Below are positions 45,485 through 53,532 of a DNA stretch of 64,000 bases, piece after piece. Source of the DNA: Zestomonas carbonaria (GTDB taxonomy: Bacteria; Pseudomonadota; Gammaproteobacteria; Pseudomonadales; Pseudomonadaceae); contig NZ_CAJFCI010000080.1 in assembly GCF_904061905.1 (NCBI RefSeq), forward strand, positions 62,001-126,000. Reading direction: 5' to 3'. Made by a program: the position numbers and the translations under genes. The notes beneath the pieces were generated by a model. The model saw nothing but the letters and a program-made list of their open reading frames with translations. It was not told where the DNA came from and made no database searches. Each line of letters begins with the position of its first letter. Position 1 is the stretch's first letter.

Positions 45485-46498
45485 CTAAAGCGGAATTATT
45501 TCGCTGCTGCCATCCGGGAGCGTTCTTACCTGCACCGGCAGCAGGCGCGGCAGGGCGCTGAGCAGGGTATCGGTGTCGTCGGAGCTGAACACGCTGGAGA
45601 AGCGCAGGTTCGCCAGCGACGGGTCGACGCGGAGCGGCTGTTCCCGGTAGCGGGAGACCTGTGCCGCCACTTCCGCGAGGGTGGCGTTGTCGAACACCAG
45701 CTTGCCATCGCGCCAGGAAACGATGGCCTGCAGGTTGACGTCCCGGGCCGGGGCGACCCGTCCCTGGCCGTCGACGCGGGTACCCTTGCCGGCGGTGAGG
45801 ATCACCGGCTGGTCCGCCGCCTTCCCGGCGACCTGCACCGTGCCTGACTCGACCGCCACCCGCACTTCGCCGCCTTCATGCAGCACGTCGAAACGGGTGC
45901 CGGTGACCGTCACCTGGCCAGGGCCGGCATCGATCACGAACGGCCTGGCGGGATCGCGGCTGACGCTGAACAGGGCCTCGCCGGTCTGCAACTCGACCGA
46001 GCGGCGGCCCTCCCGGTAGTGGATCTCCAGCCGGGTGCGGCTGTTCAACTGCACCACCGAGCCGTCGGGCAGGGTCACTTCCTGGCGTTCGCCAACGCGG
46101 GTCTGCAGGGTTTCCCGGTAGTCCCCCGAGGGATACAGCAACCAGCCCAGCCCGAGCGCGACACCGGCGACCGTCGCGGCGGCGGCCAGTTGGACGAAGC
46201 GGCGGCGGCTGGAGGGGCGTTTCTCTTCGCAGAGTTGGCGCAGGCGCGCGGCGGGAATCAGGTCGGCGGCGGTCCACAGGCCGTCGAGCAACTCGTATTC
46301 CTGGCGATGCCGTTCATGGGCGTCGAGCCATGCCGCGAAGCGGGCCTGTTCTTCGGCGGAAAAATCCCGCTCGCGGCGGCGGGCGAACCAATAGGCCGAT
46401 TCGTCGCGAACCGGGTCGGGGGAGCGGGGCGCTTTCATGCGGGCTTCCGGTCGACCGGACGGGGCGGGCTGTACATCGTATCCATATGACGGGCTCAT
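45485..46498 (-). CDS. FecR-family anti-sigma/signal transducer
   Basis: 337 aa. An N-terminal cytoplasmic DUF4880 part (ESAYWFARRRERDFSAEEQ, FAAWLDAHERHRQEYELLDG), one membrane helix (about 112-128, VQLAAAATVAGVALGLGWLL) and a periplasmic FecR domain (LPDGSVVQLNSRTRLEI, LQTGEALFSV). It relays the ligand-loaded state of the receptor to the sigma factor. Its ATG overlaps the sigma factor stop, so it is translationally coupled. Confidence 0.93.
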   Translation of the reverse strand: MSPSYGYDVQPAPSGRPEARMKAPRSPDPVRDESAYWFARRRERDFSAEEQARFAAWLDAHERHRQEYELLDGLWTAADLIPAARLRQLCEEKRPSSRRRFVQLAAAATVAGVALGLGWLLYPSGDYRETLQTRVGERQEVTLPDGSVVQLNSRTRLEIHYREGRRSVELQTGEALFSVSRDPARPFVIDAGPGQVTVTGTRFDVLHEGGEVRVAVESGTVQVAGKAADQPVILTAGKGTRVDGQGRVAPARDVNLQAIVSWRDGKLVFDNATLAEVAAQVSRYREQPLRVDPSLANLRFSSVFSSDDTDTLLSALPRLLPVQVRTLPDGSSEIIPL

Positions 46499-46995
46499 CG
46501 GGCTGGGGCATCCAGCCGGTCTCGCAGATGCCGTAGGGTCCGGATCATATACCGTTCGACCATGTTTCTGGACACACCGAGGCGTTCGGCGATTTCCGCC
46601 TGGCCGAGGCCTTCGAGTTTGTTCCAGACGAACACCTTGCGGCAGTTCGCCGGCAACTCGCTCAGCGCCTGTTCGATCGAGTCGGCGAGCTGGACGGCGT
46701 GCATGTGTGCCTCGGGATCGTCCGCCGGCGGGGCTTCGTCACGGTCGGCCACCTCTTCGAGCTGGCTGCGCCGCTCCTCCCGGCGAAACCGGTCGACCGC
46801 GATGTTGCGCGCGGTGCGGTGCAGATAGGCGCGCGGTTGCAGGACCGTGGCGTCACCACTTTCCAGCACCTTGACGAAGGCATCGTGGGCGAGGTCCTCG
46901 GCATGCTGGCGGTTGCGCAGGCGACGTGTCCAGGTGCCGATGAGTTCTTCGTAATAGTCGAAGAAGCCACTTTTCCGGGACGGTCCATGGGGCAT
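46495..46995 (-). CDS. FecI-type ECF sigma factor
   Basis: 166 aa from the ATG at 46995. Region 2 (YYEELIGTWTRRLRNRQHAEDLAHDAFVK) and region 4 (LPANCRKVFVWNKLEGLGQAEIAERLGVSR, quoted in part: AEIAERLGVSRNMVERYM) are complete. The frame stays open upstream, but a Fur-like box at 47022-47040 lies there, so the shorter start fits the promoter layout. The sigma factor directs transcription of the receptor gene when iron is scarce and ligand is present. Confidence 0.9.
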   Translation of the reverse strand: MPHGPSRKSGFFDYYEELIGTWTRRLRNRQHAEDLAHDAFVKVLESGDATVLQPRAYLHRTARNIAVDRFRREERRSQLEEVADRDEAPPADDPEAHMHAVQLADSIEQALSELPANCRKVFVWNKLEGLGQAEIAERLGVSRNMVERYMIRTLRHLRDRLDAPAR

Positions 46996-47021
46996 GACGA
47001 GGTACTGGCTGGGAATTGGCG

Positions 47022-47040
47022 AATGATAATACTTCCTATT
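47022..47040 (-). promoter_or_regulatory. Fur-box-like sequence before fecI
   Basis: AATGATAATACTTCCTATT; aligned to GATAATGATAATCATTATC it matches about 12 of 19 positions, including the AATGATAAT core. It ends 27 bp before the FecI start, as expected for iron repression. Confidence 0.7.
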
Positions 47041-47148
47041 CATTCCCGTGGGTAGCTCGGCCGGTCGGAGCGCTGGAGCCAAGGCTGCGCTTCCGACCAG
47101 AGGCTGTCGCCGGGCCCGGTGTGGCGGCGGGGCAGCCAGTGTTTTCGT

Positions 47149-47209
47149 TTGAGAAAAGCTCAAGCATCAGGTGTTTTTATATCGTTTGTCGGCCCCTGTC
47201 CGGATGCCG
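47149..47209 (+). promoter_or_regulatory. LysR-type operator and promoter of the CoA operon
   Basis: TTGAG-AAAAG-CTCAA palindrome at 47149-47163, then TTTGTC at 47185 (offset 36 from the palindrome start). After 19 more bases comes AACATA. The same layout is found before the OprD gene (55568) and the dehydrogenase gene (54609, minus strand). Confidence 0.7.
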
Positions 47210-47259
47210 AACATACCTCCGTCGAGCCGCCGATGCGGCAATGAAAACAGGAGGTCGAC

Positions 47260-47616
47260 ATGAATGTTCTGCCGTCTCTCTGGGGAGGCGAAACGCCCCA
47301 GCGGTTACTGGCCTCGCGCAAGCTTTCTTCCGGTGAGATCACTTTCCCGCCGGTCTCGCCGCACTCGCCCCTGGCGGCGCAGTACGAGCCCCTGCCGCTG
47401 GCGACCGAAGGAGCCATCTACAGCTACACCGTCATCCATCCGAGCCCCAGGAGCGGCCTGGCTCCGTTCGCCCTGGCGTACCTGGACCTGCCTGGCCCGG
47501 TGCGGATCTTCGGGCGGGTCGTCGGTAGCGAGCGTCCCGCCATCGGCGATACCTGCCGCATCCTGCGGGACGACACCTTCGGTTATGTATTCGAACGCGT
47601 GGAGGCCCACCAATGA
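47260..47616 (+). CDS. OB-fold (DUF35-type) partner protein without zinc ribbon
   Basis: 118 aa. The C-terminal OB-fold (GAIYSYTVIHPSP, FALAYLDLPGPVRIFGRVVG, GYVFERVEA) matches DUF35 proteins that bind thiolases. The usual N-terminal zinc ribbon (CxxC...CxxC) is absent: the segment is LLASRKLSSGEITFPP, with no cysteine in the expected positions. It overlaps the thiolase start by 4 bp (ATGA), supporting a thiolase-DUF35 complex in which this subunit helps channel or hold acyl-CoA. Confidence 0.85.
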   Translation: MNVLPSLWGGETPQRLLASRKLSSGEITFPPVSPHSPLAAQYEPLPLATEGAIYSYTVIHPSPRSGLAPFALAYLDLPGPVRIFGRVVGSERPAIGDTCRILRDDTFGYVFERVEAHQ

Positions 47617-48758
47617 GCCAGATGCATGTCATGGGCGGAGCGATGACCCGCTTCGGCCGGCACGAGGGCGTGATGGCGCCGGAGCTGGCGCAATCGGCGA
47701 TTCTCGCGGCCGTGGCCGATTCCGGCCTGGCGCTCGGGGACATCCAGGCCATCTACTGCGCCAATGTCCTGGGCGGCATGATCCTGGGGCAAGTGATCCT
47801 GCGGGACCTCGGGCTCGACGGCATTCCCGTCTACAACGTCGAGAACGCCTGCGCCAGCGGGGCGACCGCCGTGCACCTCGCCCGGCATGCGTTGCTGGCC
47901 GGCCAGTACGAAACCGTGCTGGTGTTCGGCATCGAGCAGCTCACGCAGCTCGGCGGCGGCACCATCCCGCTGCAGCGCAACGATGAGAAGACCGACTTCT
48001 ATGCCAACGCGGGCATGGTCCTGCCGGCCGTCTACGCCATGCGCGCGACCCGCTTCCTCCACGAACGCGACGCCAAGCCCGCCGACCTGGCCGCCGTGGC
48101 GGTGAAGAACCGTCATCACGGTTCGCTGAACGAATACGCCCAGCAGCGCAGCGAGGTGACCCTGGAGCAGGTGCTGGCCTCGCGGATGATCGCCGACCCG
48201 CTGACCCTGCTGCAGTGCTGCCCGTCCCAGGTCGATGGCGCGGCGGCGCTGGTGCTCGGCAATCGCCCCGGCCCGCATGCCAAGGATGTCCGTGTCCTCG
48301 GTTCGATCGTCGTCTCCGGCCTCTGCGAGGGTGCGCGTGACGACATCCTGGATGCGGAGATCACCGCCCGCGCGGCGCGCCTGGCCTATGAACAGTCCGG
48401 CGTCGATCCCCGGGACGTTGGCGTCGTCGAGTTGCACGACGCCTTCACCATCGCCGAGTTGCTCTACTACGAAGCCCTGGGCCTCGCCGCGCCGGGCGAA
48501 GCCGTGCCGTTTCTGCACTCCGGCGCGACCGCCCTGGGTGGCCGTGTGCCGGTGAACCCGAGTGGCGGCCTGCTCGCCAAGGGGCACCCGCTGGGTGCCA
48601 CCGGCGTTGCGCAGATGGTCGAGCTGATGTGGCAATTGCAGGGGCGCGCCACCGGCCGCCAGGCGGGCAGCCCGCGCATCGGCGTCGCCCAGTGCACCGG
48701 CGGCGGCATCGCCGGCGTCGATCACGCGGCTTCGTCCGTGCACGTGCTGGGGGTGTGA
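47613..48758 (+). CDS. Thiolase-family (SCP2-type) acyltransferase
   Basis: 381 aa. The nucleophile Cys lies in VENACASGATAVHLA, the catalytic His in KGHPLGATG, and the second Cys region is AQCTGGG. This SCP2-type thiolase would cleave a 3-ketoacyl-CoA (or make a C-C bond) together with the DUF35 protein encoded just upstream. Operon order OB-fold, thiolase, SDR, crotonase, thioesterase, CoA-transferase amounts to a dedicated beta-oxidation-like route for one acid. Confidence 0.9.
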   Translation: MSQMHVMGGAMTRFGRHEGVMAPELAQSAILAAVADSGLALGDIQAIYCANVLGGMILGQVILRDLGLDGIPVYNVENACASGATAVHLARHALLAGQYETVLVFGIEQLTQLGGGTIPLQRNDEKTDFYANAGMVLPAVYAMRATRFLHERDAKPADLAAVAVKNRHHGSLNEYAQQRSEVTLEQVLASRMIADPLTLLQCCPSQVDGAAALVLGNRPGPHAKDVRVLGSIVVSGLCEGARDDILDAEITARAARLAYEQSGVDPRDVGVVELHDAFTIAELLYYEALGLAAPGEAVPFLHSGATALGGRVPVNPSGGLLAKGHPLGATGVAQMVELMWQLQGRATGRQAGSPRIGVAQCTGGGIAGVDHAASSVHVLGV

Positions 48759-48759
48759 G

Positions 48760-49524
48760 ATGACTGCGCAACGTTTCCAGGTCGGCCAGGTCGCGGCGGT
48801 TACCGGCGCCGCCCGTGGCATCGGCCTGAGCATCGCCACCCGGCTGGCTCGCCAGGGTGTCGTCAGCTATCTGCTCGATCGCGACGCAACGGCCCTCGCC
48901 AGCGAAGTCGAGCGGCTGCGGGCGGAAGGGCTGCCCGCCCACGGCATCGCGCTGGACCTGACCGATGGCGCCGCCGTCGGGCAGGCCTTCGCGGAGATCG
49001 GCGAGGCGCAGGGCGCGCTGGACTTCCTGGTGAACAACGCCGGGGTGGTTCGCGACAAGCGCTTCCTGAAGATGGCCGAGGAAGACTGGGACCTGGTGGT
49101 CGATACCAACCTCCGCGCCCAGTTCCTCTGCTGCAAGGCGGCCCTGCCGCTGATGCTGGAGCGCGGCTTCGGGCGCATCGTCAACCTGTCGTCGCGCGCC
49201 TGGCTGGGCGGTTTCGGCCAGGCCAACTATTCCGCCGCGAAGGGCGGGGTGGTGAGCCTGACCCGCAGCCTGGCGATCGAGTTCGCCGCCAAGGGCATCA
49301 CGGTCAACGCGGTCGCGCCTGGCATCGTCGACACACCGCTGTTCCGTGGTTTCGATACGGAGGTCCAGGCCCGGCTCAAGGAGACGGTCCCGGTGAAGCG
49401 CATCGGCACGCCGGACGACATAGCCAACGCCGTGGAGTTCTTCCTCGATCCGGCGAGCTCCTATGTCACCGGGCAGACCCTCTATGTCTGCGGCGGGCGC
49501 AGCCTGTCGTCGGCCAGCGTCTGA
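48760..49524 (+). CDS. SDR-family oxidoreductase (3-hydroxyacyl-CoA dehydrogenase type)
   Basis: 254 aa, classical SDR length. TGAARGIG cofactor loop, NNAGVVRDKRF, catalytic Ser in NLSSRAW and Tyr-Lys in NYSAAKGGV, and a C-terminal YVTGQTLYVCGGRS. Most similar in style to FabG/3-hydroxyacyl-CoA dehydrogenases. It begins 1 bp after the thiolase stop. In this pathway it would oxidise the 3-hydroxyacyl-CoA made by the crotonase, just before thiolytic cleavage. Confidence 0.9.
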   Translation: MTAQRFQVGQVAAVTGAARGIGLSIATRLARQGVVSYLLDRDATALASEVERLRAEGLPAHGIALDLTDGAAVGQAFAEIGEAQGALDFLVNNAGVVRDKRFLKMAEEDWDLVVDTNLRAQFLCCKAALPLMLERGFGRIVNLSSRAWLGGFGQANYSAAKGGVVSLTRSLAIEFAAKGITVNAVAPGIVDTPLFRGFDTEVQARLKETVPVKRIGTPDDIANAVEFFLDPASSYVTGQTLYVCGGRSLSSASV

Positions 49525-49533
49525 GGAGGGGCC

Positions 49534-50340
49534 ATGTCCGTTCAACTGGAACTCCACGGGGCGGTCGCGCGGATCGTCCTCGACCGTCCCGAAGCGCTCA
49601 ACGCCCTGGACATCGGCGCGCTGCGCGAGCTTCGCGAGCATCTGGTCGAAGTGCGTGACCGCCGGGAAATCCGCACGGCGATCATCACCGGCGGCGGCGA
49701 GCGGGCTTTCTGCGTCGGTGCCGATCTCAAGAGCACGCGGGAGTCGACCGCCTCCTATGCCGAGGCGGTCTTCCTCGCCAACGAGCCGGCGGCGGATGCG
49801 GGGCTCTACATCCGCCTGATCGACCTCACCGACCTCGACCTCCGCAAGCCGCTGATCGCGGCGGTGAACGGCCACTGCCTGGGCGGAGGGCTGGAACTGG
49901 CGCTGCAATGCAGCCTGCGCATCGCCTCGGCAAATGCCAGCTTCGGGTTGCCGGAGGCGCTGGTGGGTTCGATTCCCGCTGTCTCCGGCCTGCATCGCTT
50001 GCTCAAGGCGGTGCCGTCCGCCCATGCCATGCAGATGGCGCTGACCGGACAGCGCATCGATGCCCGGCAGGCGGCGGCGATCGGCCTGGTGTCGGAAGTC
50101 GCCGAAAGCCAGGCGGAACTGAGCGAGCGTGCCTTCGCCCTCGCCGAACGCATCGCCGCCGCGGCGCCGTTGGCCATCCAGGCCTTGCAGTCGCTCTCGA
50201 CGCAGACCGCGCACCTGTCCGACCACGATGCCCAGCGCCTCGCCGAACTGTACTGGGGCGTGCTGCGGGATACCGAGGATCGTCGCGAAGGCCGCGCCGC
50301 CTTCGCCGAAAAACGCACACCGGAATACAAGGGGCGTTAG
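49534..50340 (+). CDS. Enoyl-CoA hydratase/isomerase (crotonase) family protein
   Basis: 268 aa. Oxyanion-hole region RAFCVGADLKS and NGHCLGGGLELALQ are conserved. The first catalytic glutamate position is filled (FGLPEALVG, equivalent to rat crotonase Glu144), but the Glu164 position appears as Gln in HAMQMALTG (rat AMEMVLTG). It may therefore not be a simple hydratase; isomerase, hydrolase or decarboxylase activity is possible. It starts 9 bp after the SDR gene. Confidence 0.88.
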   Translation: MSVQLELHGAVARIVLDRPEALNALDIGALRELREHLVEVRDRREIRTAIITGGGERAFCVGADLKSTRESTASYAEAVFLANEPAADAGLYIRLIDLTDLDLRKPLIAAVNGHCLGGGLELALQCSLRIASANASFGLPEALVGSIPAVSGLHRLLKAVPSAHAMQMALTGQRIDARQAAAIGLVSEVAESQAELSERAFALAERIAAAAPLAIQALQSLSTQTAHLSDHDAQRLAELYWGVLRDTEDRREGRAAFAEKRTPEYKGR

Positions 50341-50357
50341 CCCCTGGAGAGGTTCCC

Positions 50358-50753
50358 ATGCAGTTGAGCAATCCCTTCTTGCAGAGTCTCGGTGTCGAGC
50401 TGGTCCAGTGGGCCCCCGGCGAGGCCGAGTTCCACATGTCCATCCAGTCCCGCCACCTGAACCGGCAGGGGATGCTGCACGGCGGGCTGGTCGCGACGCT
50501 GCTGGATGCCGCCTGCGGTTACGCGGGGCTGCATGCGGGCGATGGCGAAGAGGAAATCCACGGGGTGACCGTGATGCTGAACATCGCCTACCTGAAGGCC
50601 GCCCGCTCCGGGTCCGTCATCGCCAGGGGACGGGTCAGCCGCAGCGGCCGCAGCCTCTACTTTGCCGAGGCGACCCTGGTTTCCGAGGGCGGCGAGCTGC
50701 TGGCGACCGCCCAGGGAACCTTCAAGCAGGGAGGTGACCGCCATGCTTCGTGA
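50358..50753 (+). CDS. PaaI-type hotdog thioesterase
   Basis: 131 aa from the ATG at 50358 (GGAGAGG just upstream). Hotdog fold with the PaaI motif GMLHGGLVATLLDAACGYAG, including the HGG and the catalytic Asp. Such enzymes release CoA from stalled acyl-CoA intermediates, recycling CoA in aromatic and fatty-acid catabolism. The 3' end overlaps the CoA-transferase start by 11 bp. Confidence 0.9.
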   Translation: MQLSNPFLQSLGVELVQWAPGEAEFHMSIQSRHLNRQGMLHGGLVATLLDAACGYAGLHAGDGEEEIHGVTVMLNIAYLKAARSGSVIARGRVSRSGRSLYFAEATLVSEGGELLATAQGTFKQGGDRHAS

Positions 50754-51969
50754 TGCCTTGAAGGGCCTGACGGTGCTGGACTTCACCCAGATCGCCGCTG
50801 GCCCGACCAGCAGCATGCTGCTGGCCGACATGGGCGCGCGGGTGATCAAGATCGAGCCGCCGGAAGGCGAGCTGGGACGCACCCTCGGCCCGGCCTGGGT
50901 CGGCGACGACAGCGCGCTCTACCACGGCTTCAATCGCGGCAAGCTCGGCGTCTGCCTGGACCTCAAGCACCCGGCCAGCCTGGCCATCGTGCAACGCATG
51001 GTGGCCGAGGCGGACGTGCTGATCGAGAGCATGCGCCCGGGCGTGATGGCCCGGCTCGGGCTGGGCTACGAGGCGATGGCGGAGATCAACCCGGCGCTGG
51101 TCTACTGCTCGATTTCCGCCTACGGCCAGCGGGGGCCCTATGCCGACCGGGCGGGTGTCGACGGCATCCTGCAAGCCGACTCCGGCCTGATGAGCCTGAT
51201 CGGCACGCCGGGGGCGCCGCCGTGCAAGGTCCAGGCGCCGGTGGTCGACGTGGTGACCGGCTACATGGCCTGCATGGCGATCCTCGCCAAGCTGCAGGCA
51301 CGGCAGCGCGACGGGCAGGGCGGGCACCTCGACGTCAGCCTGATGAATTCCGCCCTGGCCCTGCAACAGTCGTCGATCACCAGCTACCTGCGGGACGGCG
51401 AACTGCCCACCCGTATCGGCAGCGCGGCGCCTTATTCGGCGCCCAACGAAGCCTTCCAGACCCGGGACGGCTGGATCATGGTGGCGGCCTACAACGGCAA
51501 TCGCTGGGAGCGCCTGTGCGGCGTGCTCGGCCTTCCGGAACTGGTGACCGATCCGCGCTTCATCAGCTCGGCCCAGCGCGTGGCGCACCGGGCCGAGATG
51601 CAGGCGGCGCTCAACGCGGTGTTCGGCGGCCGGACCAGCGAGCACTGGCTGCAAGCGCTGCGCAAGGCCGACATTCTCTGTGCGAAGGTCACCGACTACA
51701 GCGACCTGCTGGAGCATCCCCAGCTTGCCGGGAACGGCATGCTGGCGGAGGTCGAGCATCCGAGGCACGGCACCTTGCGCACGGTGGGATTCCCGGTGAA
51801 CAGCGCCGAAGCGGCGGCCGTGTCCTACCAGCCGGCGCCGGATCTCGGCGAGCATTCGCGCAGCGTACTGCGCTCGTTCGCCTTCAGCGATGCGGAGATC
51901 GATGCGCTGATGGGCAGCGGGGCATTGCAGGGGGAGCGGGTACGCCGCGACCTCGCGATGGGTTCCTGA
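50743..51969 (+). CDS. CaiB/BaiF-family CoA transferase (class III)
   Basis: 408 aa from the ATG at 50743, with GGGAGGTGA upstream. Class III signature segments: LDFTQIAAGPTSSMLLADMGARVIKIE (shortened: AAGPTSSMLLADMGARVIKI), LDLKHPASLAIVQRMVAEAD and the SAYGQRGPYADRAGVDGIL region that holds the catalytic Asp. It transfers CoA between a donor thioester and the pathway acid, so it is probably the activating step of the operon, as no ligase gene is present. Confidence 0.9.
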   Translation: MLRDALKGLTVLDFTQIAAGPTSSMLLADMGARVIKIEPPEGELGRTLGPAWVGDDSALYHGFNRGKLGVCLDLKHPASLAIVQRMVAEADVLIESMRPGVMARLGLGYEAMAEINPALVYCSISAYGQRGPYADRAGVDGILQADSGLMSLIGTPGAPPCKVQAPVVDVVTGYMACMAILAKLQARQRDGQGGHLDVSLMNSALALQQSSITSYLRDGELPTRIGSAAPYSAPNEAFQTRDGWIMVAAYNGNRWERLCGVLGLPELVTDPRFISSAQRVAHRAEMQAALNAVFGGRTSEHWLQALRKADILCAKVTDYSDLLEHPQLAGNGMLAEVEHPRHGTLRTVGFPVNSAEAAAVSYQPAPDLGEHSRSVLRSFAFSDAEIDALMGSGALQGERVRRDLAMGS

Positions 51970-51978
51970 GCCTCGGGG

Positions 51979-52758
51979 CTACGCCGTGGGAACGCTCCCG
52001 CCATCGATCACGTATTCCGTCCCGGTGATCGTCGCGGCCCTCGGCGAAGCCAGGAATGCGATGAGATTCGCCACTTCGACCGGCTTCGACGGGCGTCCCA
52101 GCGGAATGCCGCCGAGCGAGTCCATGATGATCCGCTTGCCGCCTTCGTAATCGGTGCCGGCCTGTTGGGCGAGCCGTTCGACCAGGGCCACGGAGGCTTC
52201 GGTTTCCACCCAGCCGGGGGACACCCGCACCACGCGTATCCCCTTGGGCGTCACTTCCTTCGACAGGCTCTTGCTGTAGGTCGACAGCGCGGCTTTCGCC
52301 GCGGCGTATGCGGTCGTGGCTTCCGGCAGCGGGAACCGGTTCTGGATCGAGGTGACGTGGATGATGACGCCGGAGCCCTGGGCGAGCATGCCGGGCAGCA
52401 ACGCGCGATCCAGCCGCACGGAGGGGAACAGGTTGAGGGACAGCTCCTTGTGCCATTCCTCCTCGCCAAGCGCGGCAAAGCCACCGCCCGGAGCCGAAGA
52501 GCCGCCCAGGACGTGGACGATCACATCCACCCCGCCCAGCCTGTGGTTAACGGCATCCGCAACCGTGGTGCAGCCTTCCGGCGTGGTGAGATCGGCGGCG
52601 ACGAAGCGCTCCTCGGGGAATGCCTCCGGGCGGACCCGCGCCACTGCCACGACCCGCGCACCATGCTCATGGAACAGCTCGACCACGGCGCCACCGATGC
52701 CCTTGGTGCCCGCGGTGACCAGCACGCGCAGGCCTTCGAGTTCCAGATCCATGCCCAT
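51979..52758 (-). CDS. SDR-family oxidoreductase
   Basis: 259 aa. Cofactor motif TAGTKGIGG, catalytic Ser in HVTSIQNRF and Tyr/Lys in AYAAAKAAL; IDGGSVPTA closes the fold. It belongs to a two-gene unit with the NTF2-like gene just upstream (they abut at 52758) and is convergent with the CoA-transferase gene. The divergent HxlR regulator at 53178 is the likely controller. Substrate unknown; such pairs often reduce quinones or aldehydes. Confidence 0.88.
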   Translation of the reverse strand: MGMDLELEGLRVLVTAGTKGIGGAVVELFHEHGARVVAVARVRPEAFPEERFVAADLTTPEGCTTVADAVNHRLGGVDVIVHVLGGSSAPGGGFAALGEEEWHKELSLNLFPSVRLDRALLPGMLAQGSGVIIHVTSIQNRFPLPEATTAYAAAKAALSTYSKSLSKEVTPKGIRVVRVSPGWVETEASVALVERLAQQAGTDYEGGKRIIMDSLGGIPLGRPSKPVEVANLIAFLASPRAATITGTEYVIDGGSVPTA

Positions 52759-53084
52759 CAGCCGATCTCCAGCGAGGCGATCCTGTCGCCGGACAGTCGG
52801 AATAGGTGTTCGAGCTGGACGGGGCTGCCCGGGAAGTTGCCAACCACCCTGGCAAGCACCCTGATGCTTGTGCCCTGTTGCGAGGCTTCCAGCGGTTCGA
52901 CGCTGTACTCGTACAGGCGTTGCGCTTCCTGCAGCCAGGCGCGGATCGCCGCATGTCCCTGATGGGTGCGGCCTTCGTCATGCACCGTCGCGCCGGGTGC
53001 GAAGCACTGCGCGAGGAGGGCGCTGTCGGCGCCGTTGCTCACTTCGAAAAAGGTGGCGATCGGGTTGGGTAGCTGGGTGCTCAT
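52758..53084 (-). CDS. NTF2/SnoaL-like small protein
   Basis: 108 aa with the cone-shaped NTF2 fold pattern (LLAQCFAPGATVHDEGRTH, GHAAIRAWL, FRLSGDRIASLEIG). Members are isomerases, hydrolases or simple ligand binders; nothing pins down which. First gene of the NTF2-SDR pair; a 93-bp region separates it from the divergent HxlR gene. Confidence 0.85.
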   Translation of the reverse strand: MSTQLPNPIATFFEVSNGADSALLAQCFAPGATVHDEGRTHQGHAAIRAWLQEAQRLYEYSVEPLEASQQGTSIRVLARVVGNFPGSPVQLEHLFRLSGDRIASLEIG

Positions 53085-53162
53085 GATTGCTGCTCTCGGT
53101 TGAGGATTGCCGTGCAGGAATCTTCAACATAAGATCACTTTTCATCAAGAACGCACCAAAAA

Positions 53163-53175
53163 GTAAGCTACTTAC
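53163..53175. promoter_or_regulatory. Palindrome at the HxlR start: candidate HxlR operator
   Basis: GTAAG-cta-CTTAC ends 2 bp before the HxlR ATG, in the divergent region shared with the NTF2-SDR pair. Its position would let the regulator shut off its own gene and the pair. Confidence 0.5.
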
Positions 53176-53177
53176 CC

Positions 53178-53525
53178 ATGAGTAAGGCATATACACCCGC
53201 AACGGCGGCCAGCGGTGTCGAGGAAGTGCTGCACCTGCTCGAAGGTCGCTGGAAGCTGATCATCCTGTTCCACCTGTTCGGCGGCCAGGTGCAGCGCTTC
53301 TCCGATCTGGAGAAGCTCATTCCCGGCATTTCGCAAAAGATGCTGGCCCAGCAACTGCGCCAGTTGGAGGCGGACGGGATCGTGTCGCGCAAGCTCTACC
53401 CGCAGGTGCCGCCGAAGGTGGAATACCGCCTGACGGACTGGGGACAGGCGCTGTGTCCCGCCCTGGATGCGCTGCTGAAGTGGGCGGAAAAGCGGGAAAG
53501 CCTGCAGCCGCAGCCACAGGCGTAG
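53178..53525 (+). CDS. HxlR-family transcriptional regulator
   Basis: 115 aa, winged helix of the HxlR type (VLHLLEGRWKLIILFHLFGG, FSDLEKLIPGISQKMLAQQL, YRLTDWGQAL). It has no cysteine near the N-terminus, so thiol sensing as in HypR/YodB is unlikely. Divergent from the NTF2-SDR pair and probably its repressor or activator. Confidence 0.9.
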   Translation: MSKAYTPATAASGVEEVLHLLEGRWKLIILFHLFGGQVQRFSDLEKLIPGISQKMLAQQLRQLEADGIVSRKLYPQVPPKVEYRLTDWGQALCPALDALLKWAEKRESLQPQPQA

Positions 53526-53532
53526 ATCCGCT

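Noticed and set aside
47044..47163. Longer FecI start at 47163
   Set aside because: The added segment covers the Fur-like box and shows no sigma-factor homology, so the start at 46995 is preferred.
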